From contig CM048747.1 of the NCBI GenBank assembly GCA_026315105.1, positions 282,787,654 to 282,851,653 of the forward strand: 64,000 nt of DNA. The letters are read 5' to 3'. The position numbers and the translations under genes were made by a program. The DNA is from Locusta migratoria (taxonomy: Eukaryota; Arthropoda; Insecta; Orthoptera; Acrididae). Of the stretch, positions 1 to 10,689 are shown in pieces. Numbering within the stretch: position 1 is the first letter of the stretch; each line of letters opens with the position of its first letter. Under the pieces are notes generated by a model. It had not been told where the DNA came from and made no database searches. It saw nothing but the letters and a program-made list of their open reading frames with translations.

Positions 1-59
1 CAAATTACGGTTACTGTTGTGCTACAAAATAAAAGAGCAACACGGACAAGAAACAGTTT

Positions 60-245
60 CATATTGAGACGGTTAAGGATCCTGAGTTCTGCCAGCAGTA
101 TAACATCAGAGTGGCTGACAAGTTTGAAGTACTGACATCGAACCACGCTGATGAGATGACTGTAAACAAGCGATGGAAAGAAATAAAGACATCTGTAATT
201 CAAGCAGCTAAAAATATTCTAGGGGGAAAAAAAGCTGACTAAGAA
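60..245 (+). pseudogene. LINE fragment, region between endonuclease and reverse transcriptase
   Basis: One frame reads as a short peptide with the order expected between the endonuclease and reverse transcriptase of insect RTE-type LINEs (ADKFEVLTSN, then RWKEIKTSVIQAAKNILGG). The frame ends at a stop near 241 and nothing of the LINE is recognisable afterwards, so this is a short dead fragment. The same family type is nearly complete at 11519-14350. Family assignment rests on pattern recognition only. Confidence 0.5.
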
Positions 246-1559
246 ACATTTGTAAAAACCGAGAAGAGAGAAATGGTAATACGCAATTGATGAATGGCCC
301 AGTTATCGATATTACAAAACACCAAAATCTTCCCTGGTTCTTGAGAAGATCCTTTGTTAGGATATGATGTTAGTAGTGTACGCTTCGATTAGCGTTCTTA
401 TTACAGACTGTGCGAATCTCTACTTATTTTCGCCTGTCTTCATTTTATTACTGTTTTTTGAACCAAGATTGCAACTATTTTTGCTTCAACATATTCTTAA
501 TATTTTAATTAAACCACTGGATGTCTTTTCCTTCCTTAATACACTTAGTCGACACTTGCAAGAATTGTACCCGGAGAGCCTAAAGGTTAAGGTAGTCGAA
601 TGTATACCAACTATATGGTTCAGTTCAAGGTCATATTACAAGTGACGCAAGTTTTGGCTCAGTAACCTGGCATCAGATGTCAGGGTCATGGAGAGGAGTG
701 CCTTGTTTTTTTAATATATACGTTCTTGTGTTCTATGCGCAATATTTATGGGATAAGAGGGCTAATACTGTATTTCATGAAACTCAAGAGCTTCGTCTAT
801 ATTCCCTAGTCAATGTATGAAACTACTTGTATCAGCATGAAATTTACAATATTACTATGTGTCTGCAGTTTCTGTGCAGGTAGTTCAAGAGACAATGTTT
901 ACAATTCATTCGTCCATATTTCACGTCATGTTCACTGAATAGAGCAAATGCACTTTTAAAAACAACTCTCGTACATTTAAGAAATGGAAACATTGCAGGA
1001 TTTAATTAATAATGGTACAGAAGGTACGTATTTCACACCATCGCGCTTTTATTGACAGAGCTACAGAGAGCACCTCTCTGACTGTTATCTGTTTCTGTTT
1101 AGCATTAATATCACAAGTTACCCGCCAATAATGCATTTGTTGACCCTAGTTTACAGTTAATCGTACTAAGAACGACGTGTTTTGGTACCTCTTCAATTTC
1201 GCATTACTTTAAAATAACAACACGTGAGTTATAAGGAGAAAATCATGAAAATACGAAAAGGAAGATGCTGTCTCTGCAGGAGAGAACTTACAGTTGCACC
1301 GAACAAATCTCGGAATATTTGACAGGAGAGGTCGGCTTTGTCATTTAAACGCCAATGCCTTGGCTCGTTACAGTAACCTCAAGGCGCTCAGTCGATATAC
1401 ACCATCGAAGATCTAAACTGAGGATATCATAATGACGTCAAGCCGTAGAATGATTGCGGTGAACCTATGCTCTCCCCTTTTAGCAATAATTTTTAAGTCT
1501 GCCAACATTGTGTGTGCAATGGTAAAATGTTTATATCAAATGTCGTAACGTTATTGTCA
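246..1559. other. AT-rich stretch with no recognised gene
   Basis: No reading frame resembles a known protein and I see no obvious repeat. The frame at 364-645 is hydrophobic and low-complexity and has no family look, so I treat it as chance. Confidence 0.4.
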
Positions 1560-1566
1560 AATTAAT

Positions 1567-1765
1567 GGCCGGCCGCGGTGGCCGAGCGCTCTGCGGCGCG
1601 CCAGTCACGGTCTGCACGGCCACTACGGTCGGGGGTTCTAATCCCCCCCTCGGGCATGGATATTTGTGCCGTCCATAGTCTTAAGCTAGTTCATAAGTAG
1701 TTTGTAAGTTTAGGGACTGATGACCCCGTAGTTAAGTCCTATAAGCTCTACAAACAAACATTTAT
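1567..1765 (+). repeat. tRNA-derived SINE, type 1
   Basis: The element starts GGCCGGCCGCGGTGGCCGAG, which includes a tRNA A box, followed by a B-box-like GGGGTTCTAATCCCC. The body contains TTAGGGACTGATGACC and the 3' end is a short ACAAACAAACATTT tail. ATTAATG flanks both sides (1560-1566 and 1766-1772) and looks like the target-site duplication. It belongs to the same family as the copies at 18523, 20409, 34774 and 45110. Confidence 0.9.
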
Positions 1766-1772
1766 ATTAATG

Positions 1773-2284
1773 CCTATGAATTCTGTAAAGCAAGTTCTCT
1801 GGTGCTATTTCCATGCTTAATAACAGATGGAACTCAAAAACACCGGCTGAAAATATATTGTAATGAAAACGTAACATGTTACCAAGAGTGGCAGAACGAG
1901 CTTGACATTAAATGTATACTACAGGTTATTAAAAACTGTATTTATGTTTTCTATGTACATTGCACGTTTAAGACCAAAACTCTCATAATTTCTGTACTGG
2001 CAGACCACTCTTCATCTTTCCTGAGCGAAAGAAAACGTCCCGCTCAATACAACGTATACAGATTGTAGAAAATATAGAATGCTGGCAACGTGGAGATGTA
2101 GTATATGAGTATTATAATTATTTACTGGTTACATTAATATAAAGGTACTAATGTATTGTATTGGTTCATTGTGGCGGACTGCATTATATTTGCAAACAAT
2201 AGACTGTTCACAAAACAATGTAGACATACTTTCGTAAAGTAGTAAGTGACATAAGGTCCTCTTTGTAACATATAATAATTTGAG
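1773..2284. other. No recognised feature
   Basis: AT-rich sequence. The frame at 1802-2068 shows no family resemblance and is probably chance. Confidence 0.4.
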
Positions 2285-2494
2285 GATTGCTTCAACTGAC
2301 CGCAAAGACGCACAACAGGTGCACAGAAATGACAGTCATAAATACATAAACCGGCTTTCGGTCATTAGTCTTCGTCAGAAGAGACATGATCCAACCACAC
2401 TTCACAGACACGCAACCGCCATGTCTGGCGAGTGACGACACGAGATGACGGTTGTGTGTCTGTTGTGCGTCTTTGCGGTCAGTTGCAAGCAATC
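2285..2494. mobile_element. 210-bp TIR element (MITE-like) with hammerhead-like core
   Basis: The ends are inverted repeats: GATTGCTT followed by a 26-bp perfect arm beginning CAACTGACCGCAAAGACG at the left, and its reverse complement at 2461-2486 followed by GCAAGCAATC at the right, with one base of indel. There is no coding capacity. On the minus strand a CTGACGA (2378-2372) is followed 12 bases later by GAAA (2359-2356), the spacing of a hammerhead core, although the enclosed stem II pairs poorly. I could not see a clear target duplication. The frame at 2292-2492 is a by-product of the repeat. Confidence 0.75.
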
Positions 2495-3416
2495 ATTATA
2501 TTATTGGATTTCAATCTAAACTTTCTTTGTAACACAATTAGAAATGTATCCATGGAAAACACTGTACTTTACCAATTGAATATTATATAAATTTTATTTC
2601 TTAATTGTCTAACATATTACGTGTTTGAACATGCAGCTAAATAACATTTTAAAGTAGTTGTTTAGTGGTGCAGAGAAGTGATATATGTACATCGCGAAAC
2701 TAGGCTATAAATATTTATTAGCGGATTTGAAACGCTCTGTACAAGTCGATGAAAACTATATTCACCCCTGTAAAATCTAATAATGTTGTTCGCTGGAGAC
2801 ATAATTCATTATGCATTAGCTATTACATATACGTTTAACAGCAATTATAGCTGACCCCGTATAGCCGAAATGACAATACACCAGGCCACTGCACTACAGA
2901 AAGTAATAACTATAACCGCATCGTGGTATATCGTTGTAATATGATTTGCTCTAATACTCTAAAAGATGGCTGATAGTAAACTTATTGGACGCGGTTGGTT
3001 GGATTCTGTAAATGGCTCGTCTGGTACTGTATGAGGTTCACTTTGATTGGCGGGCCGTGGCCTTCAGCGATGAAAGCAGTATCTGTCAGCACACAAGTGG
3101 TGGTCTTTTGCATGCAGACCTGACAAGTGCTGTCTCGTACGATGCATCCGTCCGGACACACCGGCTCAACCCAGGGCGGGGGTGCGAAAAATCAGGTAGT
3201 GCCCCCCCTCCCCATCCTCTTGCCACAAAAAAGGGAAAAAAATACACAACATTTTTTTTATTTTCCATTCCTTTCATTTAATACTTGCATAAAAATACGG
3301 AAACATTTTTAGACATTTAATTCCATTTTTTCTGGCACTTAAATTGGCTACTTTTTTATGGTATCATCTGTTTTGAAATCTACTTTTGATTTGATATTTA
3401 TGACGGTCAAATTTGT

Positions 3417-3418
<2 letters not shown>
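2495..3418. other. No recognised gene; possible Tc1 scrap near 3030-3170
   Basis: Mostly AT-rich. A short frame near 3045-3110 reads WRAVAFSDESSICQH, which resembles the FSDES segment around a Tc1 catalytic aspartate, but it is too short to call. No other structure was seen. Confidence 0.3.

Positions 3419-3483
<65 letters not shown>
3419..3483. repeat. Poly(T) tract of about 65 bases
   Basis: An uninterrupted run of T from 3419 to 3483. It could be the 3' tail of a minus-strand retroposon, but no element body is recognisable next to it. Exact length is unreliable in any assembly. Confidence 0.95.
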
Positions 3484-3487
<4 letters not shown>

Positions 3488-3689
3488 AAGTATGTGCCCT
3501 GAACTCTTTGCATGCCTTTCTAAATTTATCGAGTACTTCCTCCAGTCTCTAAAACCATTCTGACCATTAAAAGCAGTGACATTTGCATTAAAAACAAAAA
3601 CAAGTGGAAATAAAATACTGAATCTGGAGATTTTTAATAAAAAAAAACTCACTAACAACGATTCGTTATTTAGTAACTGTAATATGCAT

Positions 3690-3693
<4 letters not shown>

Positions 3694-3737
<44 letters not shown>
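3694..3737. repeat. (TG)n microsatellite
   Basis: About 22 uninterrupted TG dinucleotides. Confidence 0.97.
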
Positions 3738-3739
<2 letters not shown>

Positions 3740-3863
3740 TCTTATACTTGCCCATAGAAAGTCGAAGCTGTGCCGAAAGCTCAATGAGCCGTTTTTGCAA
3801 ATAATATCGATGCCTACATTTTTACAAGTACAAAGAATGTTTGCATAGTAATTCTCAAAACTG

Positions 3864-4112
3864 TAATATTCTTCTCGGGTTTCCTGCCGGATCAATACGT
3901 CAACCGGACACAATATTTCGGCGGTCCACCTGGCCGCCATCCTCAGGTGACAGTGCTGGTACACTCTCGGCGAGTCGGTGTACCAGCACTGTCATCTGAG
4001 GATGGCGGCCAGGTGGACCGCCGAAATATTGTGTCCAGTTGACGTATTGATCCGGCAGGAAACCCGCGAATAATATTATGAATCATTACGCCGGGAAAGC
4101 CTACGTAGTCAC
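3864..4112. mobile_element. Foldback element 1: palindrome with hammerhead-like arms
   Basis: The two halves (3864-3958 and 3976-4077) are reverse complements of each other over about 100 bp with few mismatches. The stem is followed by an asymmetric tail ending near CATTACGCCGGGAAAGCC. The 14-bp AATTCTCAAAACTG flanks the element at 3850-3863 and 4113-4126, a clear target-site duplication. Each arm carries CTGAGGA, a GC-rich hairpin and GAAA. The architecture matches the elements at 8544 and 34849. Frames crossing it, such as 3482-3964 on the minus strand, are not genes. Confidence 0.9.
3990..4036 (+). ncRNA. Hammerhead-ribozyme-like core in foldback 1, right arm
   Basis: CTGAGGA at 3996-4002 is followed by GGCGG (4004-4008), which pairs with CCGCC (4018-4022), and then GAAA at 4023-4026. 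After GAAA, UAUU could form a two-pair stem III with cleavage after U4030. Stem I is weak: UCAU before the core faces GUG after the site. The left arm holds the mirror copy on the minus strand (CTGAGGA at 3946-3940, GAAA at 3919-3916), where the upstream CAC pairs fully with GUG. The motif is seen directly; activity is inferred from known Penelope-type minimal hammerheads. Confidence 0.6.
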
Positions 4113-4164
4113 AATTCTCAAAACTGGCAGATTGCAGATGGTATAAAGCGCTCACCAGGCGAAA

Positions 4165-4305
4165 TGACCACTTAAACTACTAACAGTAACTTATTCTAAA
4201 GACAACACAAACACCCATATCCGAGAGAGGACTCGAACCTCCGGCTGGAGCGACGGTGCCCTCCACGACGACATGGCGCCTTAGACCACGCGCAGCGCCC
4301 GCATG
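4165..4305 (-). repeat. Partial tRNA-derived SINE, type 2
   Basis: Reading the minus strand gives a B-box-like GGAGGTTCGAGTCCTC followed by a GGGTGTTTGTGTTGTC tail segment, as in the complete type 2 SINE at 16189. The head around the A box is degraded and no target duplication was found. Confidence 0.7.
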
Positions 4306-4319
4306 GCGCCCCCTAGGTA

Positions 4320-4740
4320 CCGGCGCCGGGCTGCCCCGCACCACGTCTTATGGTGTTCATGGATGGACCGTTGACCAGCGCTCAGACCGTGTAGAACGTT
4401 GTAAGACCCGTTCTTTTGCCATTCTTGCTACAGGACGTTTTGTTCCAACAGGACCATGCATGAAAGTCAACGTCTTCTGCAAGCCATACATCAACTTCCT
4501 TGCCCAGTAAGATATCCGAACGTGTCTCCAATCGAACACGTGTGGAAAGTGATGGGACAACTGACACGTGCGACTCATGAATCCACGTCTGTTTCATAAC
4601 TACACGAAGAGGTCCAGCATGCACATAATAACGTATCCTCATCTGTATGATGTAATGAATGCCAGAATCAGCAACAGCATTACCGCCTGCGGAGGCTATA
4701 CCACACATTAATACAAGGGTTTCATTATGGATCCACACCT
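4320..4740 (+). pseudogene. Tc1-like transposase fragment, C-terminal part
   Basis: Across frames the plus strand shows FQQDHA near 4440, then LLQAIHQLPCPVRYPNVSP and IEHVWKVMGQLTRATHEST. This is the order of the second catalytic aspartate and the final DE region of Tc1-like transposases (QDNA, WPARSPDLSPIEHVWD). The DDE-region glutamate (IEH) is present, but frameshifts and stops break the frame. It is a decayed cut-and-paste transposase with no recognisable terminal repeats. Confidence 0.65.
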
Positions 4741-5489
4741 GGTACTTCAGGACTGCTTAAGTTATTGATCTATAAATGTAATCATTTCATGTACTACACA
4801 TGCAATGTTTGAACAATAAATCTTGATTGAAATGGAAAACTATGATGTGTACTAATTTTTTCCGGCAGCAAATGATAAGAAGATTTTGCCTCAGTCGTCA
4901 CTTCGCCTTTCTCAGCAAAAATTTTTCCAAGCAAATTTATTCCAGTTTTGGGGGAGGGGGGGGCAGGTACAGAATAGCTGAAAGTGATGGTGGAAGAGAG
5001 GGGAGACAGTGCCACCGGAAAAGAAATAGAAAGTAGACAATCATGGTAGGAGAGAGATAGTAGTAATAACAAAGATAACACCAATAAAGTCGCAGTCAGA
5101 GTAAAAGAGAGATGAGTGGAATCCATATATGAAGTACGCAGGTCTCAATCCCCAAGATCTGTGAATTATAACAACAAAAATATTGTCCAGTTTTTCCCTT
5201 ACACTTTACCCAATTTTAAGATTTCTCCGTGTAAAGGTTACAAGCCCAAGCAAACGATGGGTAATGAAGAGACAGGCAGTAGACTTTGACAAAGAAAGAG
5301 TGGCAATTTGAGAGAAAAATAATGGGACAAAGAAATGGCAGGGAGACAGTAGACGTGGCAGAGTAGAGACGGTGGTAAGGAAAACCCAGAGCGAGACAGA
5401 CTCAGAGATAGGAGTCTGCAGCTATTGGAGTGTCCCAAAATGTAATTTCCAGGACCTGGGCGCGATTTCAGACAGCAGGCAGTTCCAAG
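4741..5489. other. Purine-rich sequence, no recognised gene
   Basis: A long GA-rich stretch (about 4950-5410, many AGAGAG runs) produces hydrophobic, leucine- and serine-rich frames on the minus strand. These are compositional artefacts. Confidence 0.4.
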
Positions 5490-5496
5490 GTCGTCC

Positions 5497-6170
5497 ATGG
5501 GTAACACCAGCAAGAGACGTTATCTCCGCTTAACAGCACGTCGACACAGGAAGCTGAATGCAACTCAACTGCAACGCTCCCTACAGGCACTCATTATCGA
5601 CACAAACAGTCCGAAATTGCCTTCGGAAACATGGCCTATGGTGTGTGTCCCATTAAAACCACGACACCGTTTAGCTCGCAGAAACTGGGCGGAGGAACAT
5701 CAGGATTAAAGTCGTAAGGAATGGCGCCGAGTTCTGTCCACAGATGAGTCAAGATTTTGTGTTCAGCCAGACAATGAACATTCTCATCTGAAGTGAACGT
5801 GTGTGCTGGAGACATCACCATATCATGGTGGTGGACGAATGGTGTGGGCAGGAATTAGTATCGGCTTACGTATGGGCCTCTCTGTCGTTCAGAATGGCTC
5901 TTTGACTGCTCAGAGGTATAGAGCAGATATCCTTTGACCTTTTTTGTGTACTACATTGGTGCCATACGAGATGGGTTCCTTCTGGTGGATGATAACGCTC
6001 GTCCCCACACAGCTACACTGGTGGACAACATCCCTGAAGCTGAGGAACTGAACGAATGGAGTGACCAGCTTGTCCACAGCACTTGAACCGAATTAAGCAT
6101 GCCTGAGATGAACGGCAGCACCTCCCTCAACGGTCCCAGAGCTGGCATTTGCACTCACGGAAAAATAGCC
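5497..6170 (+). pseudogene. Tc1-like transposase pseudogene
   Basis: The plus strand reads, in order, a helix-turn-helix-like segment (RRYLRLTARRHRKLNATQLQ), then WRRVLSTDESRFCVQPDN around the first catalytic aspartate, then GGGRMVWAGIS, the conserved Tc1 block, then a degraded C-terminal part. Frames change at about 5708 and again near 5940, and there are several stops. The protein would have been about 340 residues in an intact family member. No inverted ends were found, and a second Tc1-like relic lies upstream at 4320. Confidence 0.8.
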
Positions 6171-7138
6171 AAATATCGCTTAATAGTTGTCTGTTAACTT
6201 CATATTGTCTAGCCACACAGGTATCCAAATATACCGCCCGTCCGAGGTGATCACACATTGTATCAGAGGTCAACGAGAATGACTTTTTCACTATTATGGT
6301 AGCCCTGCGCCTGCGGTGTCGTGTTCTAAGTTAACGCCATGTAAACCTCAAGTAAAGAATTGAGACAGCAAAATACCGTACTGTATCACACACAAATTAC
6401 AATTGTAACCAATACCTAAATACGTTACGATATGTATATCGTGTATCATACACATCATCTGATCCCCTATTTGTTTGTCGCAGTGTATATCATAATAGAA
6501 AATTATGAAAGGATTCCTTCTTATAATGATATTTGACTTCATTCTTCCCAAATGCGGATCCAGTGTCATAACCACCGCCTCATCTCTGTCGGTACGAAGC
6601 TGTAATAACAGGAGACTGGACAGTAGACTATCGTGGTTGGAATTTACTACTCGTGCAACCTCGTAAGAATAGTCAGTGCAACGATATTACCAAACAAGAA
6701 ATTATAACGTGGAAATAACGATATGGTTTTGCACACTACATGGATGCTATCTGGCAACAAAACCACACGATAAAGAAATCTACTGTCCGACCAACAGACT
6801 ATTCAGATGAGAGTGAGACGGCAGTCGCTGAACTAAACATGAGTTAAGCGAAACAGTGCCATTTTCAGTTTTAGTATGCTATCGTAATCCACTAATAACA
6901 TGGCGCAATTCTTCGGAGAGGTTTTTTGAAGAATAGAAAAACATCATATGATACTTTTTACTATTAAGAATTGTGACTTTCTTAGTGAAAAGTTAGTCAT
7001 GTTATTTCGAATAGTCACTTGTTGACTAGAATTTTATTTTCTTTCAATTTATTTCATTTTAAACTTCACTAAACATCATTATTCCTACTTTAACCCAATA
7101 GCTGACAACGTAAAAGAAATACAGTTAGAACAAAACAA
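6171..7138. other. No gene; contains a short hairpin sequence repeated at 14363
   Basis: AT-rich. At 6895-6937 the sequence around ATTCTTCGGAGAGG is nearly repeated at 14361-14401, where it forms a perfect 9-bp hairpin (ATTCTTCGG and CCGAAGAAT). Nothing else recognised. Confidence 0.4.
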
Positions 7139-7333
7139 AAATGCTCAAATGTTTGTAATTCTATGGGACCAAACTACGTTGGTCATCAGTCCCTAGACTT
7201 ACAAATAAGATAAACTAACCTAAGGACAACACACACATCCAGTGCCGAGGGAGGATTCGAACCTCCGACGCGGGAGGCCGCGCGATCTGTAACATAGCAC
7301 TCCAGACCGCTCGGCTATTCCCGCACGGCACAG
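7139..7333 (-). repeat. tRNA-derived SINE, type 2-like
   Basis: On the minus strand the head reads GCCGTGCGGGAATAGCCGAG (A box) and GGAGGTTCGAATCCTCCCTC (B box), followed by TTAGGTTAGTTTATC, GGGACTGATGACC and a tail ending ACAAACATTTGAGCAT. It is a complete copy. A flanking duplication is not obvious. Confidence 0.85.
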
Positions 7334-7499
7334 TTGGAACTCATGTGTAGTTTGTGATATAACATATGCGATTACTTCAGCATTATACTCCTTCGATGTG
7401 TTATTTTCAATCTTAAAACTGTCATAGACGCTTCTCAATTTTTCCCCAAAATAGCCATAATATGTAGTAATTAAAGACCAGCACAAGTGTGGATACGGC

Positions 7500-7975
7500 A
7501 AAAACTGAGAATGGAGGCAATTGTATGCTTAAATGGTTTATGAAAATAAGTAAAATAGTAATCATGACTGCTAGAAATGGATTCGAACAACTCGCGTCCG
7601 ATTAATGTTGTACGTCCATACAAGACACGTAAGTATAGTAGAAAGGCTGGTTTTTTGTAGATGTATTTATTGTACCCCATGCAAATAACGTAAAATAAAA
7701 AAGTACAAGACTACAATCCTAAGACAACGACATACTAGAATTTCGCAATTTAAGGAACACTGTTGTTAGGTTTTGGTAAATCTTCCGAGATATTGTATAT
7801 TACGTTTAAGCAGCACTGTTAAAGGAAGGTCGCAGTCTGTTGGTCTATTCTTACAAAACGCCGTCCCCATAATAAAAACATCTTTCTGGAAATTGGTTTT
7901 TCAACTTGTGATACCAAATGAGATTTTATTACGTAACTTCCAGGTAACCCAATGATCTGTAGACCACGAGGGAAT
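7500..7975. repeat. 470-bp direct repeat, copy 1
   Basis: The segment from about 7505 (CTGAGAATGGAGGCAATTG) to 7975 is repeated, with about 90 percent identity by eye, at 9219-9690 in the same orientation. Neither copy has coding capacity. The pair may be long terminal repeats, Penelope terminal repeats or an independently inserted element. The region between them holds the mariner-like MITE and foldback 3. Confidence 0.8.
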
Positions 7976-8134
7976 CATTTAATTATCATCCATATTTCCA
8001 TATACAGAATTCTAGCGTCATAAAGTTTGTAGTATGGTTTGGAGTGGGAAAGTTGTATACTACGGAAATTGGTCTACGTTAAATGCTGTTTAATTTAAGC
8101 GGCAAGGACGGTTACCAACCCACGTTAATTAATA

Positions 8135-8459
8135 CGAGGGTGGATCAGTAAATAAGTCGCAAACTGTGGGAGACACGTCAGTACTGCGCGCTGTGTAGGG
8201 GCATTTCTCCACCACTGCGACACATCCGTCTTGTGGGTTGCAGCATTTTAAGGATCCAAATAAAGTTGCAGCTCAAGAGCGTCACTTACAGGATGCAAAC
8301 GCTGCCACAAAAATTCCAAGCTCCAGGCTTTTAAAGCATTCCCGAACGATGGGACTAGTGTTTAAATTTACATCTGAAAAGTAAAGCTATTTTCAGTGTT
8401 TCAAACAGAATACTGGCGTGTACACCTCAGTCTGCGACTTATTTACTGAGTCACCCTCG
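8135..8459. mobile_element. Mariner-type MITE
   Basis: About 30-bp inverted ends: CGAGGGTGGATCAGTAAATA at 8135 and TTTACTGAGTCACCCTCG ending at 8459, with TAAGTCGCA and TGCGACTTA continuing the match inward. The left end is preceded by TA, and TA is two bases beyond the right end, compatible with mariner TA targeting. It has no transposase frame. Confidence 0.8.
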
Positions 8460-8543
8460 TGTATATTGGGCAGTTTTGTATTAATGTCGTATCGTATCCA
8501 CTTCAGTTTTTTGAAGCAGTTAATGTGCTAATAAAGCTATCAT

Positions 8544-8917
8544 CTTATACTTTTCAAAATGCCAAGCCTAGATCGCACACTAACAATTTATTTAATGACG
8601 ACTGGTTTCGGTGTACTGTGTCACCATCATCTCGTCACATATGTGTTATAATCTGGTCATCTTGTTAAAAAATTGAGTATAAAATAACAAGTGCAACATT
8701 TACATAGTGACTAAGGTGCAATGTTGCACTTGTTATTTTATACTCAATTTTTTAACAAGATGACCAGATTATAACACATATGTGACGAGATGATGGTGAC
8801 ACAGTACACCGAAAGCAGTCGTCATTAAATAAATTGTTAGTGTGTGATCTTGGCGTGGCATTTTGCAAACTATAAAACGATTAGATCGCCTCCAGACACG
8901 GCTATGTCGGGTAATCT
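8544..8917. mobile_element. Foldback element 3: long palindrome with hammerhead-like arms
   Basis: Arms of about 150 bp (near 8558-8705 and 8719-8870) are reverse complements, separated by a short loop, with an asymmetric tail of about 48 bases to the right. TAAAGCTATCAT flanks the element at 8532-8543 and 8918-8929, a 12-bp target duplication. Each arm carries a GAAA plus (G/C)TGATGA-type core with a four-pair stem II. The minus-strand frame at 8769-9278 crosses it and is not a gene. Confidence 0.9.
8782..8826 (+). ncRNA. Degenerate hammerhead-like core in foldback 3, right arm
   Basis: GTGAC (8782-8786) precedes GAGATGA (8787-8793), where the canonical CU of CUGAUGA is mutated. GGTG and CACC form stem II, then GAAA lies at 8811-8814. 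GCAGUC follows and predicted cleavage after C8820 would be followed by GUCAU, which pairs with the upstream GUGAC over five positions. The left-arm copy on the minus strand (8634-8606) has GAAACCAGUC, a better stem III. The mutated core predicts poor or no activity, but the layout is clearly that of a Penelope-type minimal hammerhead. Confidence 0.6.
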
Positions 8918-9218
8918 TAAAGCTATCATTGGCGGAGCTAAATTCTGAGCAATTTCGTAAGTCATTCCCACACGCTGTGATTTCAAATGCGTAAACAATA
9001 TTCCAGAAGTAGTCGAACCACAACAGTTTACGTACCTCATCGTTGATAAGGTCGAGACGGAGTCGAATGAGATGACAGGAAGTTATCAATACCCAATTAT
9101 TACTGTTATGTATGTGTGGTGTAAGGAACAGTGACATGTTGAATAAAAATGGTTGTTGTTGAGAAAAATCAATTTTCGTTGGTAATTTTGAATAATCACA
9201 AAACATTCTCATACTTAC

Positions 9219-9694
9219 TGAGAATGGAGGCAGTTGTGTGCTTAAATGGTTTATGAAATTACGTAAAATCGTAATCATGACTGCTAAAAATGGATTTGAA
9301 CCACTCGCGTCCGATTAATGCTGTACGTCCATACAAAACACGTAAGTGTAGTAGAAAGGCTTGTTTTTTTTTAGATTTATTTATTATGCCCCATGAAAAT
9401 AACGTACAATAAAAAAAGTATAAGACTACAATCCTTAGACAATGACATACTAGAATTTCGCAAGTTAAGAAACACTGTTAGGTTGGTAAATCTTCCGTGG
9501 TATTGTATATTAGGTTTAAGCAGCGCTGTTAAAGGGAGGTCGCAATCTGTTGGTCTATTCTTACAAAACGCCGTCCCCATAATAAAACCATCTTTCTGGA
9601 AATTGGTTTTTCAACTTGTGATACCAAATGAGATTTCATTACGTGACTTCCAGGTAACCCAATGATCTGTAGACCACGGGGGAGTCACATTAAG
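9219..9694. repeat. 470-bp direct repeat, copy 2
   Basis: Same sequence as 7500-7975. This copy is bracketed by a 38-bp direct repeat (GGTAATTTT, then AATAATCACAAAACATTC) at about 9180-9218 and 9695-9733, differing at one or two positions. The short reading frames in it (9377-9580 minus, 9393-9665 plus) are preserved only because the DNA is duplicated. Confidence 0.8.
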
Positions 9695-10014
9695 GTAATT
9701 TTCAATAATCACAAAACATTCTCATACTTATTTTGATGTAAGTACTATCAAGTTCAACAATGACGAGCACACTTTCGACAAACAGAGCCAAATCTTCAGT
9801 GAGGCAGCTGCCGACGAAATTCTTTGGAGTCCTCCATCGCTGCACTTTCATACTATACACCAGTTAAGAAAAAAAGGATAGCACGGAAGCGTCATAAATT
9901 TTCAGCAAGTAAGCGCTGCGCTGGTAGCAAATGGACCTTACGACACGGAACAGATCGTCGGTGAGAATAAGTTTGCAGCCGCTGCAGCAGTCAAGGACGT
10001 TGAGCGCTGGCGAG

Positions 10015-10300
10015 CAATGCAGAGTGCAAGACCGCAGGCGGCGGCGGCGGCGGCGGCGTGACAGAGGCTGGGGACATGTACCATGTGTACTCACGGTAGC
10101 GGCCGGTAGCGGCGCGACATCCTCACTGCACAGGTGCAAGCGTCACACTGAGCCGCGCACGCCTCCCTGCCCACCGCGACGCTCCGCTCGCAGTGCGCAT
10201 GCGCCGACCGCAGCGCGCGCCGCGGGAGGCGGAGCAGACAGGCACGGGGACGAGTTACCGCTGCTGCGGGCAGCTGCTTTCCATTCTCAACCACGCGGCC
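10015..10300 (-). other. GC-rich, CpG-dense patch with a possible first exon
   Basis: This is the only strongly GC-rich, CpG-dense segment of non-repeat DNA in the first 20 kb. On the minus strand an ATG at 10139 opens a frame that reaches CTACC followed by GTGAGTAC (about 10098-10090), a consensus splice donor. The plus strand shows a (GGC)n run at 10037-10058. This would fit the CpG-rich promoter and first exon of a minus-strand gene, but no downstream exon is recognisable and no protein family can be named. Confidence 0.3.
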
Positions 10301-10689
10301 CAAACTACCCCAATATATTTCATTGATTATTTAAATGCGCTCACATTGAAAAGAGTGGGGAGGGAGAGTGGTAGCTGTGTGCGAAACAGCGTACGTTTCT
10401 TCCAGGTTGTGAGTCTGATAGTTGCCGTAACATTTTTCTTTCAATAGCCCCAGTCCCCAACCTTACGAAGCATAGAGATTACCGAAGTAGGGTGGCTTTC
10501 GTGCCTCAACGATACAGATAGCCGTACCGTAGGTGCAACCACAGTGGAGGGGTATCTGTGGAGAGGCCAGACAAGCGTGTGGTTCCTGATGAGGGGCAGC
10601 AGCCTTTTCAGGAATTACATGGGCATCAGTCTGTATGATTGACTAAGCTGGCCTTGTAACATCAGCTAATGTGGCTTTGCCATGCAGTT

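Noticed and set aside
3012..3281. Frame with WRAVAFSDESSICQH resembling a Tc1 catalytic block
   Set aside because: Only about 15 residues match and nothing around them supports a transposase; too short to call.
3482..3964. 160-residue minus-strand frame
   Set aside because: It runs through the TG microsatellite (poly His-Thr) and foldback 1; it is an artefact.
3940..4036. Canonical type III hammerhead using the long palindromic stem as stem I
   Set aside because: The base before the stem would be G at the cleavage position, which the hammerhead rule does not allow; a type I reading fits better.
4794..5513. Serine/leucine-rich minus-strand frames
   Set aside because: Produced by the GA-rich plus strand; no family features.
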